Positions 34,281 through 44,429 of a stretch of 64,000 nt of DNA are shown here, piece by piece. The notes below the pieces were generated by a model, which saw only the letters and a list, made by a program, of their open reading frames with translations, made no database searches and was not told the DNA's origin. This DNA is from Bacteroidales bacterium (GTDB lineage Bacteria > Bacteroidota > Bacteroidia > Bacteroidales > UBA3824): assembly GCA_017417315.1 (NCBI GenBank), contig JAFPZK010000053.1:1-64000 (forward strand). The letters run 5' to 3'. The translations under genes and the position numbers were made by a program. The stretch's first letter is position 1. Each line of letters begins with the position of its first letter.

Positions 34281-34878
34281 ATTTTACATTTCTCAGCGCG
34301 AATTTTATAATGTCTTCGGCTGACATTCCCGGATTTTGTTTTAACGCCATGTCTGCGCCTTTTTCGGCTTGTGTTTTCGGATAACCGAGCATAATGAGCG
34401 CTGAAACAGCTTCGTCTCTTTGTTCAGAATTTCCTATGGCTTGTATTCCTGATACTGAAATATCTGAAATGCCGATTTTTTGGATTTTGTCTTTTAAGTC
34501 TATGACAAGTCTTTGAGCGGTTTTTGCGCCGATACCTTTGACACGGGAAATCATTTTGGAGTCTTCTCTCGAAATCGCGCTTTGAAGTTCAGCAACCGAC
34601 ATCGACGAGAGTATGACACGTGCAGTATTAGGTCCTATTCCCGAAACGTCTAAAAGCATTTTGAAAACCTCTCTTTCGGTTTTGTCAAAAAAGCCGAAAA
34701 GCGTTTGAGAGTCTTCTCTTTGAATGTGGAATACAAAAAGTTTACATTCTTTTTTGCCTTCGATTTGCGAAAACGTCGAAAGCGATATGTTAATAAGCCA
34801 GCCGACACCGTCTTTTGTTTCGATAACGGCGTAAGACGGTGTCAAATCCGTCAAAAGTCCCGTAATGTATTCGTACAT
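34279..34878 (-). CDS. ruvA: Holliday junction branch-migration protein RuvA
   Basis: RuvA tetramers bind Holliday junctions and load the RuvB motor. The 199 residues show the N-terminal OB fold (MYEYITGLLTDLTPSYAVIE), two helix-hairpin-helix motifs (LLDVSGIGPNTARVILS and ISRVKGIGAKTAQRLVIDL) and the C-terminal UBA-like domain III (EAVSALIMLGYPKTQAEKG). Length is normal. It stands alone on the minus strand; its stop codon touches the terminator shared with sprA. Confidence 0.96.
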   Translation of the reverse strand: MYEYITGLLTDLTPSYAVIETKDGVGWLINISLSTFSQIEGKKECKLFVFHIQREDSQTLFGFFDKTEREVFKMLLDVSGIGPNTARVILSSMSVAELQSAISREDSKMISRVKGIGAKTAQRLVIDLKDKIQKIGISDISVSGIQAIGNSEQRDEAVSALIMLGYPKTQAEKGADMALKQNPGMSAEDIIKFALRNVK

Positions 34879-34927
34879 GATTTAAATTTTTATAATTCGT
34901 GTTACAAAAATATAAAAAGTACGACAT

Positions 34928-35987
34928 TTAAGCAAACAAATCGTCAAGTGTTATGAGGTTTTGAACCGAAAAGCGGTACATACCCTCACTTATCCCGTAT
35001 GGCGTAACCATCACAAGATGAGGACTTTTGTTCTTTTTAGAAACGGAAACAAAAGTTGTACTTTTGTGCCGTAAATTTTCATCATCTTGTTTTGTGATTT
35101 CGTATTTGCCGGCAGAAAACTTCATTTCGCAAAGATTTACAACGTTGTCTGCCCTTGCTTGAAATTCCTGGTTCTGAGACAAGTTCTTCGCGGGTCATTC
35201 CGGCTTTTTTAGTTCCCAAAACCGAAACGATTTTCATGTACGGTTCTGAGTTTTTGAAAAGCGAATTATAAAGTTCATTGTATTCGTAACGGAGTTTGCC
35301 TTTTGGGTTAAAAAACAGATTGTCAATATTTTGCGCAACACTGTATTCCCTGTTTAAAAGCGACCAATAAAAAGGTATTCCGCCCATAACCATATAGCAG
35401 AGTAGTATTTCGTAACGGCTTATTGACAAGTGTCTGCTTTGAGAATAAAGTTCACATTCTCTGAGACTAAACGGAAGTAGGTGAATCCTGTAAGTTACCC
35501 TGTTATGAAGTCCGCCGTGATTTTTGAAAACGTTGTTGATAATCCACGATGTTGCAGAGCCGCAGATAATCAGCAAAATATCTTTACGTGCCGAAGCATA
35601 TCCGTTCCAAAAATGTTCCAATGCGGACACAAAATTGGATTTCGGAGCGTCCATCCAAGGTAGTTCGTCAATAAAAACTACTTTTTTGCCTTCGCCTAAA
35701 CCGTCTAAGAATTCAGACAGCAAGAAAAAAGCGTCAAACCAATCTTCCGGCACTCTGCATTTTTTTATTCCGCATTTCAGAAGTGAGTTTTTAAATTCCT
35801 GCAACTGGACTTTGGTTTTTTGGTTTGCGATGCCCGAATGTTGAAACGCAAATTTGTAAGCGAAAGTTTCCCTTATCAGAAATGTTTTTCCGATACGTCT
35901 TCTGCCTGTAACTGCCACAAATTCAGAATATTCGGATTTGTAAGCCTCTAACAGTTCCTTTTGTTCGTTTTTACGGCCTATTATCAT
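34928..35987 (-). pseudogene. AAA/DUF234-type ATPase, internally deleted and frameshifted
   Basis: The first part (35987 down to about 35180) has Walker A TGRRRIGKTFLI and Walker B KVVFIDELPW and follows the intact paralogue at 40279-41718 residue for residue up to GMTREELVSEPG. Homology then resumes in another frame with ARADNVVNLCEMKF and continues to the end (34928). About 140 codons present in the paralogue are missing at the junction near 35165-35185. The gene therefore lost part of its winged-helix and nuclease-like C-terminal region and is unlikely to work. Confidence 0.8.
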
Positions 35988-36023
35988 ATTAAATTATTTT
36001 ATGCCGCAAATATAATAAAAAAT

Positions 36024-36057
36024 CCGTTCAACGGTTTCCGTGAACAGTATTTTTTTT
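36024..36057. terminator. terminator of the DUF4294 gene
   Basis: GTTCAACGG and CCGTGAAC form a hairpin with a TTT loop (about 36026-36045). An A-run on its left (a T-run for minus-strand transcripts) and a T-run on its right allow termination in both directions. Confidence 0.6.
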
Positions 36058-36091
36058 GTTTCTTGGAACGCTATAAACGGATTTTTCTTCT

Positions 36092-36712
36092 TTATAATTG
36101 TCCGTTTTCTATTCTGACGATAATGTCTTCAATCATTTTATCTTCTTCGAGGGCGTCGTATTCGCTTTTTAAGTTGCTGCCGAAAAGCCGCGCAATTCCC
36201 TGAAAAATAAACGCACTGAAAGAGCCTTTCAATTCTTTCAAAACTTCATACGTCGTGCTGCCGGTTTCCCTGTCAACAAGTTTTATAAGGATTCGTCCCT
36301 GTGTTATTGAAAGTTTTACGAGTTGGTCTTCAAACTGTGCCCTTAAAAGTTTTTCCTGCGATTTAATGTATGCTTTTTGGTCTTCTTCGTTGTCGATTTT
36401 TGAAAGCGAATCGGTAAGTTGTGCGTAAACACGTTTTATGATTTTTGCGTAGGGCCAAACTTTTTTGACGTTATATGCAAGTTTGTCGTATTTTTCGCGT
36501 TGTCGTTGCGTTAGGAAAACGTATGGCGGCATTATAACAACAGGGTTGTGTCTGACAATGAGAATCGTATCCGGCGGTTGCACGATTCCGGGTACAATCT
36601 GCGCCCTTTTCAGCCTTGCAGTATCCTTCAATTCGTCGCCGTGAAGAATAATTTGGGCATTCAGGTTCAGTCCAGAAAAAAGGATTGATAATATCAGAAG
36701 TATTTGTTTCAT
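36092..36712 (-). CDS. DUF4294 exported protein
   Basis: A 206-residue protein with a signal peptide (MKQILLILSILFSGLNLNAQ). The domain YDKLAYNVKKVWPYAKIIKRVYAQL, followed by a conserved helical LRAQFEDQLVKLSITQGRILIKLVDRETG region, is characteristic of DUF4294 proteins of Bacteroidota. Function is unknown. It stands alone between a broken ATPase gene and a divergent LD-carboxypeptidase gene. Confidence 0.75.
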   Translation of the reverse strand: MKQILLILSILFSGLNLNAQIILHGDELKDTARLKRAQIVPGIVQPPDTILIVRHNPVVIMPPYVFLTQRQREKYDKLAYNVKKVWPYAKIIKRVYAQLTDSLSKIDNEEDQKAYIKSQEKLLRAQFEDQLVKLSITQGRILIKLVDRETGSTTYEVLKELKGSFSAFIFQGIARLFGSNLKSEYDALEEDKMIEDIIVRIENGQL

Positions 36713-36784
36713 AACAATAGCCTGCCTTTATAAAAATCGGCTACAAAATTAATAATTGAACGTGAAGTTTACAAATCTTTTTTT

Positions 36785-36792
36785 TAACTTTG
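36785..36792 (+). promoter_or_regulatory. -7 box of the LD-carboxypeptidase gene
   Basis: TAACTTTG, 20 bases before ATG 36813; no -33 TTG at the usual distance. It rules out the longer in-frame start at 36756. Confidence 0.45.
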
Positions 36793-36812
36793 CAGTCAAA
36801 TCATTTTTTATT

Positions 36813-37733
36813 ATGAAAAAGATTATTCCTCAGGCTTTGAAACACGGCGACAAAATCGGTATCGTTGCACCTGCCGGTTATGTCAGCGCAGAGCAAATAA
36901 AGTCTGCCGCAAAAAAAGTTGAAAAAGCGGGATTTGTGCCCGTTATAGCCGAAAATATTTTTTCTAAACACGGTTATCTGTCAGGAACTGATGAGGAAAG
37001 AGCCTTTCAGTTAAACTCTTTCTTTAAGCGTTCTGACATAAAAGCCGTCATAGCAGCAAGAGGCGGTTACGGCTGTTCAAGAATTTTGGATTTGATTGAT
37101 TATGAAAGTATTATCCGAAATCCGAAAATCTTGGGCGGATATTCTGACATTACGGCTTTGGTTTTAGCGGTTTATAAAAAGACGGGACTTGTAACGTTTC
37201 ATTCTTCGATGTTAATTCCCGAAGATACCGCTTACACGCGAAATTCCATGTGGGAAATTTTTCAAAACGGCAAAAAAGGCTTTTTGATTTGTCCGCAAAA
37301 AAATGATGAAACGGAAGTTTTACGTCACGGAAAAGCCTCAGGCATACTTTTAGGCGGAAATTTAACGCTTTTGGAAACCTTAATCGGTACAAAATACGAT
37401 TTTTCGCTTTATAACAAAATTCTTTTTATTGAGGAAATCAACGAGCCGCCGTACAAAGTAGACAGAATGTTAACACATTTGAAAAACGCTAAGGATTTTT
37501 CGGGGCTTAAAGGCTTGATTTTCGGAAAGATGAAAGGCTGTGAGGCTCAGGGCGAAAATTCTTTACCTTTGGATTATGTTGTAAATGATTTTTGTAAAAA
37601 TCTGAAAATTCCCGTTATCAAGAATTTTTCTTTCGGACACGTTAACGACCGCTGTACTTTGCCAATCGGTGTTAAAGTCGAGATTGATACCGAGAATTTT
37701 CAGATTAGACTTTTAGAAAACTGTGTGGAGTAG
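36813..37733 (+). CDS. muramoyltetrapeptide LD-carboxypeptidase (peptidase S66)
   Basis: Removes the terminal D-alanine from murein tetrapeptides during peptidoglycan recycling. The 306-residue protein has no signal peptide, as expected for a cytoplasmic LdcA-type enzyme. Family landmarks are KIGIVAPAGYVSAEQI at the N-terminus, the RGGYGCSRILDLIDYE block, the nucleophile serine in LGGYSDITAL, and the C-terminal NFSFGHVNDRCTLPIGV with the catalytic histidine. ATG 36813 is preferred because an upstream in-frame ATG precedes the promoter. It converges with the carboxylesterase gene 14 bases downstream. Confidence 0.9.
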   Translation: MKKIIPQALKHGDKIGIVAPAGYVSAEQIKSAAKKVEKAGFVPVIAENIFSKHGYLSGTDEERAFQLNSFFKRSDIKAVIAARGGYGCSRILDLIDYESIIRNPKILGGYSDITALVLAVYKKTGLVTFHSSMLIPEDTAYTRNSMWEIFQNGKKGFLICPQKNDETEVLRHGKASGILLGGNLTLLETLIGTKYDFSLYNKILFIEEINEPPYKVDRMLTHLKNAKDFSGLKGLIFGKMKGCEAQGENSLPLDYVVNDFCKNLKIPVIKNFSFGHVNDRCTLPIGVKVEIDTENFQIRLLENCVE

Positions 37734-37747
37734 GGGAGAAGGGGCAT

Positions 37748-39277
37748 TTATTTTGCCCATTCTGCGCCTTCCGCCGTCCTGCGCCATGCGAAATAACTGT
37801 CAAGAACTTTCATTGCTTCGAGACTTGGCGTTTTTCCTTCAAAAGGTTTCGGACCGGTTAAATACATAACTTTTTGATTTTCTGTATTGAACTCTGGCCA
37901 AACGGGAAGGTCTTTGCCGTTAGGGTCGCCGGTTTTAGCAAAGTTTGTCCAATAATCGCCCATTGCTTTTGAAAGAGCAACGTCGCTATCGCCGGTGTGA
38001 ACGTGTTGGAAAACAAAGTTTACGTCCTGACCGTGGTAAGAGCCTTCCGAATTTGCGGGCGGCTGGTCAAAATAGTAAAGATAAACCTTCGATTTGCCTT
38101 TTTGAGACTGTAACGAAGCCCAAGCCCATGTCTGCCAACCGAATGCAGCATCGCGCATCAAATCGCGGGCAGTTTTGTTGAGTTTGTTTTCGCCGCTTAA
38201 CGGGTAGGCTTTAAGAAGCGTGTCGGCAAATTTTCCGTAACGTCTTTCAACGTTTGCGGGGTGAGTTTCGTAAGTGTCGCCCCAAGAAAAACTTGCGCCT
38301 TCGTCAGAATTGTAGCCGACAAGAATGTCAACGTCGTTGAAATCGCCTTTCTCGTAAAGCGTGTATTGATTGTCTTTTATCACGTAACCGTCAACGATAG
38401 GCCATGCTCCGAATCCTGACATATCCCTGCCTGCAAATTGTTCGGCAGGCATTGCGCGGAGTTCTGCGAGGGTTTTTGCGCCGAGTTTTTCAGCGATTTT
38501 TTCGCCGTCGCTTTCAGCCATTTTTAGGGTTTTCATGTTTTCGCCCGGATAAGTGGTTTCTCTGACCGGTCCGAATGAGCCGCCGCTCTGAGAAATCGCT
38601 CTTTTGAACAGACCTTTCGCAAGTGGTGAAGCACAAAGCATACTGACGGAAATTCCGCCGGCACTCTCGCCGAAAATCGTAACGTTGTCGGGGTCGCCGC
38701 CGAATTTTTCGATATTATTCTTCACCCACGTAAGACCGGTGATTTGGTCAAGAAGTCCGTAATTACCGCTGACGTGCTGAGGATTTTCTTTCGTTAATTC
38801 TGGGTGCGACAAAAAGCCGAGATTGCCTACTCTGTACGCTATCGAAACCAATACAACGCCTTTTCTTGCTAACGGTTCGCCGTCATAACTTGCCTCTGCG
38901 GTTGAACCGAAAGAAAATCCGCCGCCGTAAATCCAAACCATTACGGGAAGTTTGTCATTCGGTGTCTTGGCCGTTGTCCAGACGTTAAGGTAAAGACAAT
39001 CTTCGCTGAAAGCCGCCGTGTTTTGACCACCTTGTATAGGTCCTTTGGCATATTCAAAAGTCTTTTTTACTCCCTCCCAAGGTGTGAGCGGTTGGGGTGC
39101 TTTCCATCTTAAATCTCCGACAGGCGGTGCGGCAAAGGGTATGCCTTTGAAAATTTTTAGGCTGTCTTTTTCAAGACCTTCTATTCTTCCGCCCTCTACA
39201 TCTACGACGTTGCTCACTTGTTTCTGACACGAAAAGCAAAGCAACGCCAAACAAAAAAGTAATACTGCTTTTTTCAT
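37748..39277 (-). CDS. carboxylesterase type B lipoprotein
   Basis: An alpha/beta hydrolase of the carboxylesterase/para-nitrobenzyl esterase family. It carries a lipobox (LALLCFSC), so it is probably anchored in the envelope. Landmarks are SEDCLYLNVW, the oxyanion-hole GGGFSFGS, the nucleophile elbow GESAGGIS, the acid residue in GYNSDEGASF and the histidine in SYHGQDVNFVF. At 509 residues it is full length. The start was moved to MKKAVLLFCL, giving a proper lipoprotein signal. The natural substrate is unknown; acetyl or feruloyl esters of plant cell walls are possible given the xylanase gene nearby. Confidence 0.85.
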   Translation of the reverse strand: MKKAVLLFCLALLCFSCQKQVSNVVDVEGGRIEGLEKDSLKIFKGIPFAAPPVGDLRWKAPQPLTPWEGVKKTFEYAKGPIQGGQNTAAFSEDCLYLNVWTTAKTPNDKLPVMVWIYGGGFSFGSTAEASYDGEPLARKGVVLVSIAYRVGNLGFLSHPELTKENPQHVSGNYGLLDQITGLTWVKNNIEKFGGDPDNVTIFGESAGGISVSMLCASPLAKGLFKRAISQSGGSFGPVRETTYPGENMKTLKMAESDGEKIAEKLGAKTLAELRAMPAEQFAGRDMSGFGAWPIVDGYVIKDNQYTLYEKGDFNDVDILVGYNSDEGASFSWGDTYETHPANVERRYGKFADTLLKAYPLSGENKLNKTARDLMRDAAFGWQTWAWASLQSQKGKSKVYLYYFDQPPANSEGSYHGQDVNFVFQHVHTGDSDVALSKAMGDYWTNFAKTGDPNGKDLPVWPEFNTENQKVMYLTGPKPFEGKTPSLEAMKVLDSYFAWRRTAEGAEWAK

Positions 39278-39383
39278 AAAATTTGGTGTTAGTAAATATG
39301 CGGTAAAGATATAAAATATTTTTTTTGGGCGGTTCATTTTTTTTTATTAAAATTGCACATCAAAATGTACGGAAAAAAGTAAG

Positions 39384-40211
39384 ATGAATATAAGTTTGTT
39401 TACACAGCATATTAAAGTTTTTGTTGCGGAGGTTTCGCCTGACATGAAGGAGGTCTGTGACAAATTGTGCGTAGTTTTGTTGAAGGCGGGAATTTCTGTC
39501 ATAAGAGACAAAACTTTGATGAGCGAGGCTGATTGCAGCGTTCATATTTTGGGACAGGTTGATTTTTATAACGAAAATTCTCAAGGGTATTCTCTTGATA
39601 TGGGCGTTCAGTATAGAGAAGCAGCAAAATTAAGAAATTCGGGATTGAAAATGTTTATTTGGAATCCTGCTTCCCGGACAGAGGATTACGTCAACAATAT
39701 CCGTCGTGAAATTATCGAAAACACCGTTTATTCCACGAAACCTTCGCCGATAGTTTTTGTAGAGGAGTTGCGCGGCATTATGAGCGTTAAGACTTCCGCA
39801 AAGCAGGAAGTTTTAGAAAGGGACGTTTTCTTTATTTATAACGATTTGGACAAAGAGACGGCAAGCGGTATTTTAAATATGTTGCAGGACGTTCAGACCG
39901 TGATTCCGCTCGGTATCGCCATGAACTCCGATACTGATTACACCGAATACATAAAAAATCAGTTACAAGGCTGTAAAATTGGAGTTGTTTATTTTGACTA
40001 TGCCGGTGATTGGGCTGTTTCTTTTGCGCGTCAGATTTGGAAGGATAACGGCGGACAGTCAGGCAAAACGCCGCTGTTTATTGTCGGAAATGCCGACCAT
40101 GCAAATGATGAGGTTTTAAGAGTTTTTGACGGTGTTATCGAAACCGCTATCCGTGAAATCAGCATTATTCCCCTCGATATAAAAGTATTTTTTGATAAAC
40201 ATGTGAAATAA
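39384..40211 (+). CDS. tandem TIR-like domain protein
   Basis: A 275-residue cytoplasmic protein made of two similar-sized domains. The first (about 8-100) runs KVFVAEVSPDMKEVCDKL, then LLKAGISVIRD, EADCSVHILGQVDF, and LKMFIWNP. The second (about 148-255) runs RDVFFIYNDLDKETASGIL, LQGCKIGVVYFDYAGDWAVSFARQIW. The strand-helix order and the (I/V)(Y/F)xxxDxD start resemble TIR-like and DUF4062-like effector domains that bacteria fuse to STAND or other signalling proteins. No partner is adjacent, and the catalytic glutamate of NADase TIR domains is not obvious. The role is uncertain, possibly immunity. Confidence 0.45.
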   Translation: MNISLFTQHIKVFVAEVSPDMKEVCDKLCVVLLKAGISVIRDKTLMSEADCSVHILGQVDFYNENSQGYSLDMGVQYREAAKLRNSGLKMFIWNPASRTEDYVNNIRREIIENTVYSTKPSPIVFVEELRGIMSVKTSAKQEVLERDVFFIYNDLDKETASGILNMLQDVQTVIPLGIAMNSDTDYTEYIKNQLQGCKIGVVYFDYAGDWAVSFARQIWKDNGGQSGKTPLFIVGNADHANDEVLRVFDGVIETAIREISIIPLDIKVFFDKHVK

Positions 40212-40212
40212 A

Positions 40213-40277
40213 AAAATGCAAGAGTTCGGGCTATAAGTCGATTTTTTTTTGAGTTATAGCCCGAACTCTTGTATTTT
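40213..40277. terminator. hairpin repeat H1 (terminator)
   Basis: CAAGAGTTCGGGCTATAAGTC (40219-40239) pairs with 40251-40271 with one mismatch. T-runs on both strands let it end both convergent genes. A nearly identical copy (H2) lies at 41772-41831. Confidence 0.8.
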
Positions 40278-40278
40278 T

Positions 40279-41718
40279 TTAGTCCGAAAATAAGTCTTTA
40301 AGTGTTATAACATTTTGAAAAACCGAACTATATTGATTATTTTTTAATCCGTAGGTGGTAACAAGTACCGTATGAATCGTAAGACGGATAGAATTAATCT
40401 TTTTGAAAACTTTTATCCGTCTTTCAATGTCCTCATAATCATTTTTGTCTGTCAAGTATTCATCGTCATAAAATTTCATTTCGCATATATTTATAACCTT
40501 GTCTGCGCGGTCAATAATAAGGTCTATTTGAGCCTTTTCCGAAGCAGACGATGGCGAAATCCATGAATATAAGTTTGTTATAATTCCGGAAATACCCAAA
40601 GCCTTTTCTATTTGCGTTTGATGATTGAGGCATAATTGTTCAAACGCTAATCCTGCCCAAACACTATGTTTGTGTGTACCGTTTTGAAACTGCCAAAACG
40701 ACTTACCTTGCGGACTATTGTTTTTTAGAAATTTATAGTAAAAAAGTGTGAACGGGTCAGTAAGTTGATAAAGACTATTGCGTGTTTTGTTTCCGAAACC
40801 GCGATAGCAACGGATAAAATCACAGTCTATAAGGTTTTGGAGAATTTCGCTGAAATGTCCGTTGTTTTCTAAACCTGAGGTTTTAAGAATTTCGTCGCGG
40901 GTAAGTCCTTTGTTTTTTGAGCTAAGGGCTTCAACGACTTTGATATAATTGGCGGAATTTTCAAATAGTGATGCGTATAGGGCATCAAATTCGCCGTCAA
41001 GACTACATTGCTGCTTGAAAAACATCTCGTCAATATTTTGGGCGAGACTTGCCCCTCGCCGCAAGTTTTTTAAGTAAAAAGGTATTCCGCCCATTATCAT
41101 ATAACATTCGGCAATTTCTTTATCCTCCATTATGATACCACGGCTTTGAATATATTCCTTACATTCGGCAAGTGTGAACGGACGGATATATATTTTTTGC
41201 GTTACGCGGTTGTGAAGTCCGCCGTGGTTTTTAAGAATTTTGCGCGTTATCCATGATGTAGCCGAGCCACAGACAATCAGTACAATATCATTTTGTGTTA
41301 CCGCCCAATCGTTCCAAAAGTGCTCTATGGCAGACACTAAATTGCTGTTAGTAGTGTCAATCCACGGTAATTCGTCTATAAAGATTATGCGTTTGCCGAT
41401 AGTTTCAGTATTTTCGAGCAATGTGCGAAGTTTTTCAAACGCTTCATACCAAGTGCGCGGCTTCGTGTATCTTTGTTTGCCGCCATAGCGATTAAGAGAT
41501 GCCGTAAAATTAGTAAGTTGCTCGGTTTTGCTTCTTTTTGCCAATCCAGTCAGTTTGAATGTAAAGTTGTCTCCGAAAAAAGAGTTTATAAGGAAAGTTT
41601 TTCCGACTCTTCGTCGTCCGTACACAACAACAAACTCGGCTTCATTGGATTCCATGATGCTTTTTAGGCGGTTGATTTCGTTTTTTCGTCCAACCAAAAT
41701 ATCCGTTTTCTCTTTCAT
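40279..41718 (-). CDS. AAA ATPase with C-terminal DUF234/nuclease-like domain
   Basis: A 479-residue ATPase of the archaeal-type/DUF234 family common in Bacteroidota accessory DNA. Walker A is GRRRVGKTFLI near residue 35, Walker B is RIIFIDELPW, and the sensor region reads VCGSATSWI. A winged helix (LTRDEILKTSGLENNGHFSEILQNL) links to a C-terminal domain with a PD-(D/E)xK-like pattern (QIDLIIDRADKVINICEMKF). Function is not established for the family. The gene lies between two copies of the same hairpin (H1, H2), suggesting insertion as a cassette. A broken paralogue lies at 34928-35987. Confidence 0.8.
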   Translation of the reverse strand: MKEKTDILVGRKNEINRLKSIMESNEAEFVVVYGRRRVGKTFLINSFFGDNFTFKLTGLAKRSKTEQLTNFTASLNRYGGKQRYTKPRTWYEAFEKLRTLLENTETIGKRIIFIDELPWIDTTNSNLVSAIEHFWNDWAVTQNDIVLIVCGSATSWITRKILKNHGGLHNRVTQKIYIRPFTLAECKEYIQSRGIIMEDKEIAECYMIMGGIPFYLKNLRRGASLAQNIDEMFFKQQCSLDGEFDALYASLFENSANYIKVVEALSSKNKGLTRDEILKTSGLENNGHFSEILQNLIDCDFIRCYRGFGNKTRNSLYQLTDPFTLFYYKFLKNNSPQGKSFWQFQNGTHKHSVWAGLAFEQLCLNHQTQIEKALGISGIITNLYSWISPSSASEKAQIDLIIDRADKVINICEMKFYDDEYLTDKNDYEDIERRIKVFKKINSIRLTIHTVLVTTYGLKNNQYSSVFQNVITLKDLFSD

Positions 41719-41771
41719 AGCGGTTAAGATTTAATTGGCAAAAATAATGTTTTTAACGATAAATTCCAAAA

Positions 41772-41831
41772 AAAATGCAAGAGTTCGGGCTATAAGTCGT
41801 TTTTTTTTGGAGTTATAGCCCTAACTCTTGT
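41772..41831. repeat. hairpin repeat H2
   Basis: A second copy of H1, differing by a few bases: left arm 41778-41798, right arm 41810-41830. It lies upstream of the ATPase start, where a terminator has no obvious purpose. Confidence 0.75.
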
Positions 41832-41846
41832 TAATACCAATAAAAA

Positions 41847-41884
41847 AAACGCCGGCATAGAGAAAGGAATAATTGCCGGCGTTT
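41847..41884. terminator. hairpin upstream of the xylanase gene
   Basis: AAACGCCGGCA (41847-41857) pairs with TGCCGGCGTTT (41874-41884), followed by a pyrimidine run. In the 447-bp gap 41719-42165 the other elements are H2 and the inverted repeat at 42006-42091; no gene was seen. Confidence 0.6.
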
Positions 41885-42005
41885 CTTTCAATTTAATTAC
41901 TAATTAATTACTAAAACAATTTAACGTTAAGATCAAAAAAATTATACGGTTATTGAAAAATCTGTGCAAAGTAAGCAATTATTTTTCCCAATGTATATTC
42001 TTTTT

Positions 42006-42091
42006 GTTTCAAATTCTTGTATTTTTGTTACAATAACACTTTTTTTACCAAAAAAACGCATTTTTGTTACCAAAATATAAGAATTTGAAAC
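42006..42091. promoter_or_regulatory. long inverted repeat upstream of the xylanase gene
   Basis: The 26 bases at 42006-42031 (GTTTCAAATTCTT first) are repeated inverted at 42066-42091 with 23 of 26 matches and a 34-bp spacer. Both arms touch TTTTTGTTAC direct repeats, and the left arm contains a TATTTTTG -7-like box. It may bind a regulator of the xylanase gene. Confidence 0.4.
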
Positions 42092-42156
42092 TTTTTAACC
42101 GCATTTTTTAGAATAAATCCTTTAATATTGCATTAGATTTTTAACTTAAATTTTAA

Positions 42157-44301
<2,145 letters not shown>

Positions 44302-44355
44302 AAACTTTTTGTAAAAAAATGCGCTAATTCATTTGCATATTTGATAACAAAACTC

Positions 44356-44398
44356 TATTTTTGCGGCTAAAAGGTGGTAGTACTACCACTTTTTAGCC
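44356..44398 (+). promoter_or_regulatory. -7 box and 34-nt palindrome ahead of the Fic gene
   Basis: TATTTTTG at 44356-44363 is followed directly by a palindrome, 44365-44398, centred on GTGGTAGTACTACCAC. It extends to GGCTAAAA on the left and TTTTAGCC on the right with only one G-T mismatch and no loop. It covers the expected start of transcription, so it fits an operator or a 5' hairpin. Confidence 0.5.
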
Positions 44399-44429
44399 CA
44401 TTTTTTTAAATAAAAAACATATAAAAAAT

